64,000 nt of DNA, from the NCBI RefSeq assembly GCF_008831285.2, contig NC_045151.1, forward strand, positions 7,765,682 to 7,829,681. Direction: 5' to 3'. Position 1 is the first letter of the stretch; the number at the start of each line of letters is the position of its first letter. The notes beneath the pieces were generated by a model. It saw only the letters and a list, made by a program, of their open reading frames with translations. It made no database searches and was not told the origin of the DNA. Position numbers and translations under genes: made by a program. Positions 35,356 to 47,134 of this stretch are shown one piece after another. Source of the DNA: Nymphaea colorata (Eukaryota; Streptophyta; Magnoliopsida; Nymphaeales; Nymphaeaceae).

Positions 35356-37185
35356 AGCATTAGGGAAGCAAAAAAAAAAATCCTATGAACTAGACAACAA
35401 AATAAATTAAACTAATCATGTGAAAAGCAAAAGAAATGAAAGAAATCACCAAATGGCAAAGAAGAAATGAAAGAACATGAAAAAAAAATTACCTAACCCT
35501 GGAGACCTGTGTGAGCCTAATCTCATGATCTTTGCACTAAGCCTGGTTGGGTCTAGGTTGACTGCTAATGCAGCCTGAACCAAGACTTAGACCAAGATGC
35601 TAAAATTTAACTTGTTTGGTCTTCAAACTTTTTGTAAGTACTCAACTTGAATTTCTCCATAATTACATGGCTGTCAAGGTAGTTCTTAAATTGTGTATAA
35701 AGTGAGAGAGGTGTGAACCCCTATTTATAGGAGAGAGAGGAAGCATCCCCCTTTCGCTCCATTGATATGAGACAAAATATTTCACTCTTTCTCATCTCTC
35801 AACTCAAAACCAAAGGTTAAAATCATATTTTCAATTGAATTTTGTTTGTTGCGATCTCATCCATACTCCAAATTGACATTGAGTGTGGAGAACGAATGGT
35901 GTGAGAATATAAAGATGAGAAAATACACATTTAAAATCACATTCTAAAACTTAATATGAATCAAAAAATTGTTTGTTTCCGCCACATTCAGGTTCTGATT
36001 TCACTTTTGTCTGAACAGTAGTGGTCTGAAAAGAATTCTACACATTTGAAGTACTTGAGTGAATTGACATTAACCATGAAGTGAGAAAATCATGATGCAT
36101 TTTTTAATATAATGTGCTTTAAACTCACATGTGGATCATGGATTTGGGTTTGTTATTGAGATCGAGATCTGTGTCCAAATCCAAGGTAAATTTGAGAAGA
36201 TGCATTTGGATACGATAATGAGATTTGGATCATGATTTGATATCTAAGACCTGAAATGGGAATAATGGATATGGATCTATGAAGAAAGATGTCATACCAA
36301 AAACTTGGATATGAAATCCAAATATGAAAATAAGACTTGAATACAAATATGAAATGGAGATCTAAAAATAGCATGGATTTGGACTTGGACCAAGCTGGGC
36401 TAGGTGGGTTCAAGCTGCATAACATGGATTGGGCCATAGGTCTAGGTTCAATTTTGAAAAATTAGTTTCATACCTAGGTTGTGCACAGGTTTATAGGCTC
36501 ACCTAGGTGTTGCTTTTTGAAAACCCTAGTTTAGTGAGAAATGGAGGGAGGCAGAGTCTGGGCTTGCGTCTATTGGATTCATATGAATGTGGATAAAAAA
36601 ACTAACTTAGGTCTATATGGCTCCTAAGTTAGGTTTTTATGTAAATACATGAATGGTGAAAATGACCAAAATACCCTTGTATGTGATTTTGAGTTAAAAT
36701 GGGTTCAACTAAGAGAATTGGTTTGCACAAAGGTTCTAGAAATCAAAGAAAATCATCAACCAAGATCTATGTGGCCTATACTCTATATTTGTGCAAATGA
36801 ATATGCATCAAGAAAAAATAACTATTTTACCCCTGCATGTATTTTTGGAGTTTAGGATGAGTTTTCTCGATCTGACTCAACTAGCCTATGGGCAAACTCC
36901 TAAATAGGCTTTGGTTAGATCTTGCTGAAAAGTTCTTCTCATATTGCTCTAAAAATCAAAAATAAATTTTTATTAAGCTGTATATGACAAGTTTATAAAG
37001 GAAAATCAAGGAGGGCCATAAAAATCTAATTTTTATTAGAAGTTTCAAATATGGATTTGAGGGTGCTTGGACAAGCAACTTACCTCTGAGGACATGGTGA
37101 AAGATCATAAAGAGTTTGATTTATTTCTGAAAAATTGAGCACGACAACAGTTTATACAGTATAGCAAGTATTATGAATGAGCTCC
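35356..37185. other. No gene recognised; LTR-like Tat material likely
   Basis: GATC-rich words at 36150-36380 resemble other Tat-LTR parts of the window. No domain was found. A 94-codon minus-strand frame (36153-36437) is compositional. Confidence 0.35.
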
Positions 37186-37189
37186 AAGG

Positions 37190-37960
37190 CCTTCAAAATT
37201 GAATTGAACTCAAACATAAGGAATGAACTCAAACTGTACCAGGTTGTTTTCAGCTCAGTTCTAGGTCACTCATCTAAGTTGAACTAAAATTCAACTTGAA
37301 CTATATATGATAAACATAATCCCAGCTAGGTTTCAGCTCACTTTATCGAGTTTAGCTCAAACTCAGATCAAACCCATGAAAATAGGAGAGAGAAAATAAC
37401 TGAATTGATAAACATGGTCGTAGCTTGGTTCCAACTCACTTTTTCAGCTCGAGCTCAAATTCAGCTCAAACTATTGAATTGAATTCCTACCAGAATGAAT
37501 GAATTCAAATTGGACTAGAGGAAGCTTGACCTATCCATGATAAACCTGGTCCTAGCTTGGTTCCAATTCACTTTTTTGATTCGAGCTCAAATTCAGCTCA
37601 AACTCTTGAAAATAGGAGATAGAAAGCACTCAGAGCTGAATTAAAATCAAACCGAGATGAATGAATGCAAATCGAACTAAGAAGCATGATTATACATAAG
37701 AAACATTGTCTTAGCTTGGTTCTAGGTCACTCTTTTAGGTTGAGCTTAAATTCAACTCATACCCCTAAAAGCAAATGAGAAAAAGAGCTCAAAACATAAT
37801 TGAACTCCAACTAAGATGAATGAACTCAAACCAAACTAAGGGAAGCTTATTTTATACATGATAAACATGTTTATCCTAGCTTACTTTCAGCTCATTCAAT
37901 TGAGTTGAGCTCAATCATGCTCAAACCCCTAAAAATACGAGAGAAAGAAACCTAGTGGCA
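37190..37960. repeat. Degenerate minisatellite, about five copies of 100-165 bp
   Basis: A block of the type (T)GATAAACAT-GTC-TAGCTTGGTTC-A--TCACTTTTT--G-TCGAGCTCAAATTCAGCTCAAAC recurs with the GATAAACAT anchor at about 37307, 37406, 37537, 37694 and 37857. Units are separated by GAATGAACTCAAA-like spacers. Spacing is irregular. There is no coding meaning. Confidence 0.75.
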
Positions 37961-38313
37961 ATGTGCAAGTTAGTATTAGACCGAAACTTGTGCTGCATGA
38001 CTCAAAGTAAATGAAATGAAACTATCTGCATTAAAGAAAACTTGTTTTGGACTTGGTTGAGCTATATCACAGTTTTAAGTTCCAGTGAGCTGATCTGAGC
38101 TATTGGGGAGCCAACTTCAAGCTAGGATAACCCTAGTGTGTTGAGTCTAGCGACTTCTAGGTCATGCATTGTTGATAAAATGCCTAATTGCTCAAATTTT
38201 AGGCAATTCTCAAAAAATTAATGAAAAAATCTTGCTTGTCAAGTAAAATACTAAAATGCAGCGTCAAAATGGTAATTTTCAGCTTGGACAACCTAGGCAA
38301 TCTGGGTCTGGGT

Positions 38314-38669
38314 TGTTAAGGAAAATGATGTCAACGTATGAAGATTGGCTACCGTGTGAAGAATCATCTTATTAAGGAAGAGATGTCAATGGCTAAAGAT
38401 TGGTAATCAATGATTTCCATGTCAAGAATCATCTCAACGAGGGAAAGTTTTCAACATTCAAGCTGCACCCATAACTCCTCGTTTGTAATATTACCATATG
38501 TATAGCAGCCTTGTAACATTGTACTGCTATGTAATGTTATTGCCAAATAACTCCAGCTTTGTAACGTCTAGTCAACACACTATATAATCTAAAGAATACT
38601 CTTGCAAAGGTTAACACAAGAGATTGGTTCAATTGCCTGATTTGTCTCTCTATCTCTCGTCCTCTTTTA
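38314..38669 (+). repeat. Copia 5' LTR
   Basis: Begins TGTTAAGGAAAATGATG and ends CTCTCGTCCTCTTTTA before the primer site. ACTATATAATCTAAAG near 38580 is a TATA candidate for the element's transcript. Confidence 0.9.
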
Positions 38670-38682
38670 TGGTATCAGAGCC
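38670..38682 (+). other. Copia primer-binding site (tRNA-iMet)
   Basis: TGGTATCAGAGCC, a perfect match to the plant initiator-Met primer sequence, touching the LTR end. Confidence 0.95.
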
Positions 38683-39550
38683 ACCTGTGTGTTTCCATAC
38701 GCAGCCTTGATTCCTCTGTACCGTCGTCACATAGGCCTCTTTTATGCAAGTCCTGGTTGCTCCTCTATTCAGCCATAGTTTTTTTTTTTCAACATTCCTG
38801 ACACCGGCACAACCTTCGCTAGTCCTCATACTGCTCAAGAAACAACCCCTGCGCGTTGTTGTTCCAAGGAGCCCATCCTTGCCCAAAATCGTCGCCTGAG
38901 CCGGCCGGAACCTCTTGGTTTCCGGCCGCCTCTCCTGAACCATCTCTTGTGGCTTAATTGCAGAACAGAGCATTGACCGCAGGAAAACTGGACCCGAAAT
39001 TGGCCGATGTTGTTAGCTCCGACAACGATAGGGGTCAAGCAAGGGCTCCTTGGAATCGTTTCCTCCTGAGGAATCTCCATACCAATTTTTAGATTTTTTG
39101 GAGCAGGCGTTGAGGAGATACGCATTTTTCTTTACCAACTGGTTTTCTGGTGTCGTAGAGGCATGAGAACGCAATCTGCCGGCGACCATCAGCGTATCAG
39201 TCGCTCCCTGTGATATTCTCCATGGGTATCAGCTGTCGGGCAGTATACCATCTGAAACCTAGTTATCTTGGAGATTCTTGGGCAAAATTTGGCATTGATT
39301 GGAGCTGAGGGGAGCTAACGCTGAATGTCTGATGCACCGCCTCTTCTGAACGTGAAACAGGGAAGGATTTTTCTCTTGAGCTGAAACTTGGTCTGAGTGA
39401 TCGTCTAGGTGTCTAGTTTCCAAAACACCCCTGCTTGACAACTAGCTTGGCCGAGAAAGTGAAGGCCGGCCTGATTTTTCGTCACCTATCTCTCGTGAAA
39501 CCTCTGTTTTCCATTATATTCAGCCTTAGCCATCTTCCTCTAGAAGTACC
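38683..39550 (+). other. Copia untranslated leader
   Basis: GC-richer sequence between primer site and gag. Open frames on the minus strand here (38650-39125) are shadows with no domain. Confidence 0.7.
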
Positions 39551-40505
39551 ATGGCTGCCACATCTCCCATCCAATGGGATGTTGCTGCTGCATTGGTCTC
39601 AATTAAACTCAACCGAGATAACTACCTATTATGGCGTAGTCAACTAGAGTCAGTAATGGACTCTCAAGATCTTCTTTAGTTCATTGATGGGACTCAAGTC
39701 GAACCACAGAAGGAGATAACAAAAGACGGCAAGACTGAAGTGAATTAGAATTTGTCTAATGGGGAAGGATGGATCACCTCGCATTACACTGGATCAAGGA
39801 AATAGTCACGAATGTAGTGTTGGGGCAGATCATGCATGCCAAGACTGCCCATGATGCTTGGTTGACCCTTGAGAAATCATATGGTTCTCAACCTCCTCTA
39901 AGAATCATGTTGCTGCGAAAGGAGTTGCTTCTTATCAAGAAGGGAAGTATGTCTATGCAAGTTTATTTAGATAAACTCAGGTTTCTTTCAGATACTTTAT
40001 CCACTACTGGTTAAGAAATTTCTGATCAAGATCTAGTCCAAGCAACCCTTAACGGACTATCGTCAGAATATGAAAGTTTTATAACCAAGCTTACCGGTCC
40101 ATCCTCATCAAAGCTTTCATTTTCTGAACTGTTTGGTTTGCTGCTCAATCAAGAAAAATGGCTTGCCTTACTCAAGTCAACTTCGATGAACTTGATTGAA
40201 TTTGTTCAGCCTGGATCATAGGTTGTTAACCAAACTGTGCTCAATGTTTTTCACGGGCAACGTCGAGGCCGAGAGTTTTTTCGTGGTCGAGGACGAAGAA
40301 ACCATGGTGGTCATGGAAATTTGTTTTAGGGACGCGGCAATTAGCCCCAGCCACAACAGCGACCTGTTATGGCCAGCCCACAATATCAACGCCCTCCTAT
40401 TGTTTGCGAAATTTGTGGATGGAAGGGGCACTCAGCTCATACGTGCTATGACATTCCTCAAGCCAACTCTGCCATGAGTCTGCAAGATTTATTAAACGAG
40501 TATTG
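39551..40505 (+). pseudogene. Copia gag with CCHC zinc knuckle
   Basis: The ATG at 39551 opens MAATSPIQWDVAAALVSIKL, then NRDNYLLWRSQLESVM, the usual copia gag start. After stops and one frameshift near 39760 come AWLTLEKSYGS, LLIKKGSMSMQVYLDKLRF and LNGLSSEYESFITKLTG, then an Arg/Gly-rich stretch and the knuckle CEICGWKGHSAHTC (about 40405-40450), with correct C-x2-C-x4-H-x4-C spacing. Gag would form cytoplasmic particles. Stops at about 39676, 39748 and 40014 fit single-base changes. Confidence 0.9.
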
Positions 40506-40905
40506 GTAGCCAAATACAAGTGCTACAAATCATATTGTAGCAAATGATGATATGATGCACAACAAAGCTCCTCAGAATGGACAAGAGAACGTCATGATTG
40601 GTAATGGTTCTCACCTTTCTATTAAGCAAACTGGTGATCTCCTAGTCGATGTTGATGAAAATTCCTTTAAACTGAAGCTTACTCTCCACGTCCCCACTAT
40701 TGCTCACAATTTATTATCAGTCAGACAATTTACTATTGATAATGACTGCATTTTTAAATTCTCACCATATGAATTTGTGATCAAGGATTGGCAAACAAAC
40801 AAGATTCTTCTTCGGGGACCAAAGAAGCATAATGGACTTTATCCCATTACGCTTAAACGAGCTAGAGAGAATCAAGAAAGAGCAGCATTCAACAGTTGGT
40901 TGTGA
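40506..40905 (+). pseudogene. Copia protease
   Basis: After a stop the frame gives NTSATNHIVANDDMMHN, the copia active-site block, with Asn where the catalytic Asp of DTGATNH is expected. GNGSHLSIKQTGD and VPTIAHNLLSVRQFTIDND, then FVIKDWQTNKIL, follow in a 117-codon open stretch. This is the pepsin-like enzyme that matures the polyprotein. The Asp-to-Asn change alone should inactivate it. Confidence 0.9.
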
Positions 40906-41800
40906 CGTCACAATGATGCAGCCTCATATGAACTATGGCACCATTGGTTAGGACATGCAAATAAAAGGATTGTGAATCTTTTAAATTCTAGTTGTTTAAT
41001 TTCAATAAACTCTTCATCTAAAAGAGAGGTTTGTGAAGCATGTCTTGTTGGCAAAATGCATAAACAACCATTTCCTTCTTCTGATTTCCATGCTTCTCGA
41101 GTTCTTGAAGTTTTACATATGGACGCTTGGGGACCAGCTCCTGTGCTCTCCAAGGATGGTTTCAAATACATCCTGTTTATAGTTGATAATTTCTCTCGCT
41201 ACTCATGGTTATTTCCTCTAAAGATAAAATCTGAAGTGGTTGATTGTGTTTGCAATTTTAAAGTCTTGGTGGAAAATCAAATGAATTAAAAAATTGCCAC
41301 CATTCAATCGGATAATGGAGGCGAATTTTGCAACAAGGTGTTGTAATCATTTTGTGAAGAACATGGAATCCTTCATCGATTCTCATGTCCTTATATGCTT
41401 GAACAGGCATAGTTGAAAGGAAAAATAGACATGTTGTAAAAATTGGCTTGAGTATGCTACATGATTCCGGTCTCGATTACTGATTTTGGGTTGGATCTTT
41501 CAGGACAGCAGTATATATTATCAATTGACTTCCAACACTCAAGCTTTATGAAAGACTCCTTTTCAATTGATATTTGATAGGGTGCCCGATTATTCTCATC
41601 TACGAGTTTTTGAATCTATATGTTATCCACTTCTCTTTTTATCAAACAACACCAAATTTCAACCGAAGACAACTCGGTGTATTTTTCTTGGCTATGCAAG
41701 CAGACATAAAGGGTATATTTGTTATGATGCCACACTTCGAAGGACACTTATCTCTCGGCGTGTGATTTTTTATGAGAATTTGCATATTGGACAGTCACAC
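40906..41800 (+). pseudogene. Copia integrase
   Basis: The zinc-binding N-terminus is seen as LWHHWLGHANKRI and CEACLVGKMHKQPF. The catalytic core starts LHMDAWGPAPV (first Asp), continues YILFIVDNFSRYSWLFPLK, TIQSDNGGEF (second Asp) and IVERKNRHVVKIGLSML (Glu), so all three acidic residues are present. RTAVYIINXLPTL-like words and VFESICYPLLF, RCIFLGYASRHKGYICYD (41660-41730) mark the C-terminal part. Frames shift several times and stops occur. It would insert the element's DNA into chromosomes. Confidence 0.9.
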
Positions 41801-42215
41801 ATCCTTTGATGCTTCTCTTTGGATGCCCAGTGCTCAAATTGATCAAGGTACGATTGTTAATCTTGAACATAGCACCTCTCACGACATGGGTCCTTCACTA
41901 ATCGAGCCAGCATATCAAGATAATATGCTTTCACTAGTCAATTATGCTTCAGCACCTCCACATGTTAGTTTTTTCTTGATTAGTTTTTCAACCTCTCATC
42001 AAGACATGTCCATCTCGCCTTCACAAGATCATGTTGCACCTACATCCGTACCATGACAACAAAGCCCTTCATCACCTCTTGGAACATGTTCTCATGATCG
42101 TCTTATCAATCCGTCCATACACGATCTTGCTGGTCATGAAGACGCACAAGAGCCTGAAAATGGAACAATACAAGAAAGCTCATCGTTTACTCGATCGGTT
42201 CAGCGTACTCATTCT
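41801..42215 (+). other. Copia integrase-RT linker
   Basis: Variable, poorly conserved spacer rich in Ser, His and Pro codons, as usual between copia integrase and RT. Confidence 0.6.
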
Positions 42216-43230
42216 ATGGTAACCAAGTCGATGACAGGTTCCTTGACACCAAAAACGTTTTGTGCTATGATAGATAAAAAAGAACCAACCTCCTTTCACA
42301 AAGCAATTAAGCAGAGTGATTGGCAGCAAGCAATGAAACATGAGATCGATGAACTCAAACAAAACAAAATGTGGCGGCTTGTTCCAACACGGCCTGGTCT
42401 TAATGTCATTAGCTCAAAATGGGTATACAAGATTAAACGGAATGTTGATGGGACCATAGCTAGACATAAAGCACGACTTGTTGCTCGTAGTTTCCTTCAA
42501 GAAGAAGGCATCGACTACTTGGAAACCTTCAGTCCAATAGTAAAACCCACTACTATGAGGGTTTTACTTTCCTTAGCCGTACAATATGGGTGGCCTCTTC
42601 GTCAACTTGATTTTGACAATGCTTTTCTTAATGGCTACCTAGATTAAGACGTCTATATGACTCAACCTAAAGGCTTCAAAGATCAAGAACATCCTACTTA
42701 TGTATGCAAACTGGAAAAAGCCATCTATGGCCTCAAACAAGCCCCACGAGCTTGGTACCATCGGCTCAGTTGTCATCTTCAAATGCTTGGTTTCTTCATC
42801 TCACAATCGGATGCATCAATGTTTATCTGTTCCAAAGAGAAGGACAACCTTTACATGCTCCTTTATGTTGATGATATAATCGTTACTGGCACGTCCCCTT
42901 CTCTTATTGACTGGGTTATTCGAAAACTTTAGGATACATTTTCAGTGAAAGATCGTGGATTCTTATCATACTTTCTTGGGATTGAAGTCAAAAGGACTGC
43001 ACACTCATTATATCTATATCAACATTCGTATATTACCAATATCATCAAACGAGCCAATATGACCAGGGTTAAGCCTACTGTTTCACCAATGAGTACTAGT
43101 AAAGACAAATAATCATCTTCGATGTCCTTTGAAGATCCTTCATTATATCGAAGTGTAGTGGGGGCATTACAATAAGCTACTTTTACTAGGCCTGACATAG
43201 CATTCACAGTCAATCGAGCTTGCCAATTCA
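42216..43230 (+). pseudogene. Copia reverse transcriptase
   Basis: A 143-codon stretch includes WQQAMKHEIDELKQNKMWRL, SKWVYKIKRNVDGTIARHKA, VARSFLQEEGIDYLETFSP and RQLDFDNAFLNGYLD. After a CAA-to-TAA type stop follow VYMTQPKGFKD, KAIYGLKQAPRAWY and LLYVDDIIVTG (catalytic YVDD at 42864-42875). Beyond another stop are FLSYFLGIEV and TFTRPDIAFTVNRACQFMHS. All main RT blocks are preserved and only a few stops break the frame, so this is the best-kept enzyme in the window. Confidence 0.95.
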
Positions 43231-43299
43231 TGCATTCTCCTACAATGAATCAATGGATCATGGTTAAAAGAATCCTGGATACTTGAGCGGAACCAGTCA

Positions 43300-43780
43300 C
43301 TATGCGTTGCATTTCAAAACGTCATCAACATTACAACTTTGTGCCTTTGCAGATGCCGACTGAGCAGGAAGTTCAGAAGACAGAAAATCTACGGGTGGAT
43401 TCGTTGTATTCTTAGGAGATAACATCATATCTTGGGCATCTAGAAAACAACGAGCTGTAGCCCGATCCAGCACTAAAGCAAAATATAAATCCTTGGCGTG
43501 TGCAGCTGCTGAACTTCTTTGGTTAAAATCACTTCTCAAAGAATTGGGGATAAATTCCTCATCTTCACCCGTTCTTTGGTGTGACAACATTGGAGCATTA
43601 TATCTTGTAGCTAATCCAATCTTTCATGCTCGAACTAAACATGTGGAGGTGGATTTTCATTTCGTTCGAGATCATGTCAATCAAAGAAATATCCAAGTTA
43701 AATTCATACAATCTACTAAGTAACTGGCTGATGGAATGACAAAAGCTCTTAGCACTAGTTCGTTCAACTTGTTTCGAGAC
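43300..43780 (+). pseudogene. Copia RNase H
   Basis: Frame-shifted first half, with ADADxAGxxxDRKSTGGF-like wording, then the active-site region seen as CAAAELLWLKSLLKELG, VLWCDNIGALYLVANPIFHA and RTKHVEVDFHFVRDHVNQRN. LADGMTKALSTSSFN follows a stop at the expected Gln. It would remove the RNA strand after copying. Confidence 0.9.
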
Positions 43781-43810
43781 AAGCTAAACATGGTTGATCC
43801 AACGTTCAGC

Positions 43811-43821
43811 TTGAAGGAGCA
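43811..43821 (+). other. Copia polypurine tract
   Basis: TTGAAGGAGCA directly before the TG of the 3' LTR, a usual form for this type of element. Confidence 0.7.
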
Positions 43822-44154
43822 TGTTAAGGAAAGAGATGTCAACAGATGAAGATTGGCTACTGTGTGAAGAATCATCTTATTAAGGAAAGAGATGTCTAAA
43901 GATTGGCAATCAAGAGTCATCTCAATGAGGGAAAATTTCAACATTCAAGCTGCACTCATAACTCCTCATTTGTGATATTACCATATGTATAGCAGCCTTG
44001 TAACATTGTACAACTGTGTAACGTTATTGCCAAATAACTTCAGCTTTGTAATGTCTAATCAATACACTATATAATCTAAGATACTCTTGCAAAGGTTAAC
44101 ACAAGAGATTGATTCAATTGCCTGAGTTGTCTCTCTATCTCTCGTCCTCTTTTA
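43822..44154 (+). repeat. Copia 3' LTR
   Basis: Starts TGTTAAGGAAAGAGATGTC and ends CTCGTCCTCTTTTA. Relative to the 5' LTR it lacks about 20 bp in its first third. Confidence 0.9.
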
Positions 44155-44298
44155 TGGTGCTCAATGGTGTAAAAAGTGCATCTTTGATTCAGAAATGACC
44201 ATTTATTCTTGTAATTTGGTCAATAAAAATCAATTTGGAAATCTCATGGTGAAGGGTAAAATGGTTATTTGGAGTTATAAAAATTTTTGGTGTTCACA
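44155..44298 (-). repeat. Tat-like LTR start, interrupted by the copia element
   Basis: On the minus strand TGTGAACACCAAAAATTT begins at 44298, with CCAAATAACCATTTTACCC following, like ACCAAAATAACCATTTTAAC after the LTR start at 54953. Just outside is GGGCATA, as GGCATA at 58259. The LTR is cut at 44154 by the copia element and may continue from 38313 downwards. Confidence 0.55.
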
Positions 44299-44384
44299 TA
44301 TGCCCGTGATTTTTTTTTTTAAATCAGACTTTTGAAAAGAAAATTTCATTTTCAAATATATGTAAAAAAAATGCCCCAATATGG

Positions 44385-44670
44385 ACACTTGTTTGATGCT
44401 TATAAAATATATGCATTGAAGTGCATGTCTTTGTGTATGCCAAAGCACAAAAATCTCACATGAAAGTATGAGTGCTTGTAAAATGCTTATGGGTCTCATA
44501 CCATAGTACAAGTGTTTTATTTACTTGTTTGCTCCAAATCATGAAAATCTCACATAAAATGTGAGTGCTTCTGAAATTCATGCCATGGAATACATGTGCT
44601 TGTATGCTTGTGTGCACTAAAGCACGAAAATCTCACATAAATGTGAGAACTTGTAAAAATGCTCTTTGCT
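44385..44670. repeat. Roughly 48-bp degenerate repeats, left block
   Basis: Units of the form CTTGTGTGCACTAAAGCACG followed by AAAATCTCACATAAATGTGA occur about three times, near 44425, 44540 and 44600. They belong to the same family as 52430-53680. Confidence 0.7.
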
Positions 44671-46078
44671 TCTCTCTCTCTCTCTCATTTGTCTGTCCAG
44701 TGCATCTCCCTCTCTTTCTCTTTATCTGCATAAGCTTTCCCCTTTTGTGGCGATCTCTCTAATTAAGTAGGATTTTGAGTTTCAATTGCCTGAAATTCAA
44801 TTCTCATCAGCCTCCTCCACTGGCTGCTTGTCGATCTCTTCCTCAGATGTAAGAATTCATAAGGTGTGTGATTTACAGTATATCAATTTAATACCTTATG
44901 TGTGTTTTTATTGATTTTTCGTATATGTTAATTCTGTGAATACTCTTTTTAGTATGTGAAGCTTGGAATTTGACAATCCAGAATCGGCTTGACTGCAATA
45001 ACCTGCTAACTATATATCAACTTGTTACTGGACAGACAAAAAAAGGTATGGTTATTCATGTCTGTGCTATGACATAACTTGTACTATGATTTATACATCA
45101 CTTAATTTTTCTTTATCTTGATTTCTGTCCATGCGAGTACTTTTGTTTCTTGAAAGTGTTAAAACTTTCAGTTCTAGGTTCTACATTGATTATTGATGTG
45201 GCTCAGGCTCCTAATCTTTAAAAGATTAAACTACATTTGTTGGCCTAGACTTAACCTCACCTGACACAACTTGGCCTTGCATTTACAACGCTAGTTTGAC
45301 AATTGGCCTTTAATCATGTTTATTGAATATGAGAGTACATCATTAATTCATAAAAAATTAGCATGTTCCTACCAGCGTTCTTGAAATATCAACATATATC
45401 AAATTGTATATTAGATATGTGAGGTTTCTGTTATTTGAGGGTCCTAACGGTCATCATTTCTAATGATTTAATTTTGGTAGTTATAATTATTATCAATTTA
45501 ACTGCATGGTCCACATGATTGGTAAATGCCAGCTCTGCATTTGGGGTTGAATACAATGTTCCTGTGTTGGACCTTAGATGCTAGTTAGTCTTGAAAAGGG
45601 TGTTCTTATGCTTTTCCATTTTGTCCTTATAAGAGGTTTTTGAACACATATATATGTAGTCAGCTTCAGTTCTTCTCAACAACTGCAATGTCATGGCTTG
45701 GTGCCATCAAAAACTGCCAAGACGGATAATTGTGCACCTGAAACTGCAGTTCAGAACTTCAGACAAATCTTGTAGCTATGGAATAATGGCATCATATGGT
45801 AAAGTCCCTTTATCAATTCAGAGTCCTTCCATTCTGATGCCCAATGTTTCCATGATGCTGTTCTCATAAGATGCTGTAGTCAGGGTTCACCTTCAACTTA
45901 AAGAAACTGTAACGACCTCACTTTTTGAGTTTGTCCTGCATGTAACGTGAATCACTGCACTTACAGAGAGACTCGTGCTACAGATGACTCTTCTCAATTT
46001 ATACTTAACCACTTTCGGTCCCTTGGAGGTGACAAACGTAAACTGGCAATATAGCAGAACTGTACATTGGGCTGGCTT

Positions 46079-46225
46079 CAAAATTACCATGGCCGGTGTG
46101 TTTTAAACATTCATTTGCCTCTTTAGACTTTCAGTGATCCACAACATCAGTTAACTCTCTAGGTTACGCAATTATTTTTTCTTTATAGGAAGCATGCAAA
46201 GTGCATGGTAACTATGAAAAGTTAC
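46079..46225. repeat. About 147-bp direct repeat, copy 1
   Basis: From CAAAATTACCATGGCCGG to AAGTGCATGGTAACTATGAA. The partner is at 47135-47285. Confidence 0.75.
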
Positions 46226-47134
46226 CACCTTTATTTTTTAAGGCATGCATGGATTGGAGCAACAGCTCTTCCTTTAAGTTGCGAGAATCATCCTTAGGAG
46301 TCCTTTTGAAAGCAATGGATGTGGTTCTGGCACATTTTGACCATATAAAATTGGTTTCGTTCTGTGGTCTTGTGTTGGTTTATCTCCATTGGAATTCCAT
46401 GATCATGTTCAGCCGTTGACAATAAGCTGATGAGCCCAGGTTTGGCAGCAGCACACCATCTAAATGGGGCACAAGCTACAAAGTTCAAAGAAGCCAAACT
46501 TCTGCCTTCATTGATTGTTGACAATTTATGTCCATTTATTTCCTCCTTCTCTTAACCTTACCAGCCAAATCAAAACTCATGATACCATCTGAATGCATGT
46601 ATCATTGGTGAATTTTCATTTGGCAGTTGAGAAAATGTTGCAGAGATGCCTTTAGATTTACTGCATTTCAGCTTGTCTTCTAGTAAAAACAAAGTTAGAT
46701 AGCCAATTAAAATGGACCTCGATCACAATGGTCAGATTGGGATTGGATCCACCTGGTCAGTCATATTCTTGATCCCGGTGAAGGTCCTCTAGAGGTTGAA
46801 GCGTCGAACCAGTACAGTCAAATGGTGGTGCCTCATGTCCTGCTTTTTAGTGGTGGGGCGCCATGGGAGGCAAAAGCATGGGAATTGAATTCCATCATCC
46901 TAGAAAGATACCCATCCAAGTTTTCCAGGCGTTCTTTTAGTCTTTGAGATATAGGGTCATGGGAGCTGTGTCTTCAGTTTGGTTCAATTGTCTTTAGCTT
47001 CAGACAAAATACCGACAGAATTTTTATTGTCTTGCTTGAAGGAAAAACTATTTTAGCTGTTCAGTTGATGACTATTGCATGTAGTTCTCTTTTGCTTATG
47101 AACGTTTGAATATAGTTAAACAACATGGAAGCAT

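Larger units (their letters stand above)
38314..44154 (+). mobile_element. Near-complete Ty1/copia retrotransposon, 5.84 kb
   Basis: Two LTRs (356 and 333 bp) enclose a perfect tRNA-Met primer site, a leader of about 870 bp, gag, protease, integrase, RT and RNase H in copia order, and a purine-rich tract. Short LTRs and the RNase H wording (LWCDNIGALYLVANPIFHARTK split over motifs) point to the Ale/Retrofit-type plant lineage, which I infer rather than prove. The element is dead through about ten stops and a few frameshifts. The LTRs differ by substitutions and a gap of about 20 bp. No convincing 5-bp target duplication was found (TGGGT left, TGGTG right). The flanks are Tat-like LTR sequence. 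Confidence 0.95.

Noticed and set aside
36153-36437. 94-codon minus-strand ORF rich in Ser, Phe and Tyr
   Set aside because: Lies in GATC-rich LTR-like DNA and reflects its composition.
38309-44159. 5-bp target duplication of the copia element
   Set aside because: TGGGT and TGGTG do not match well enough.
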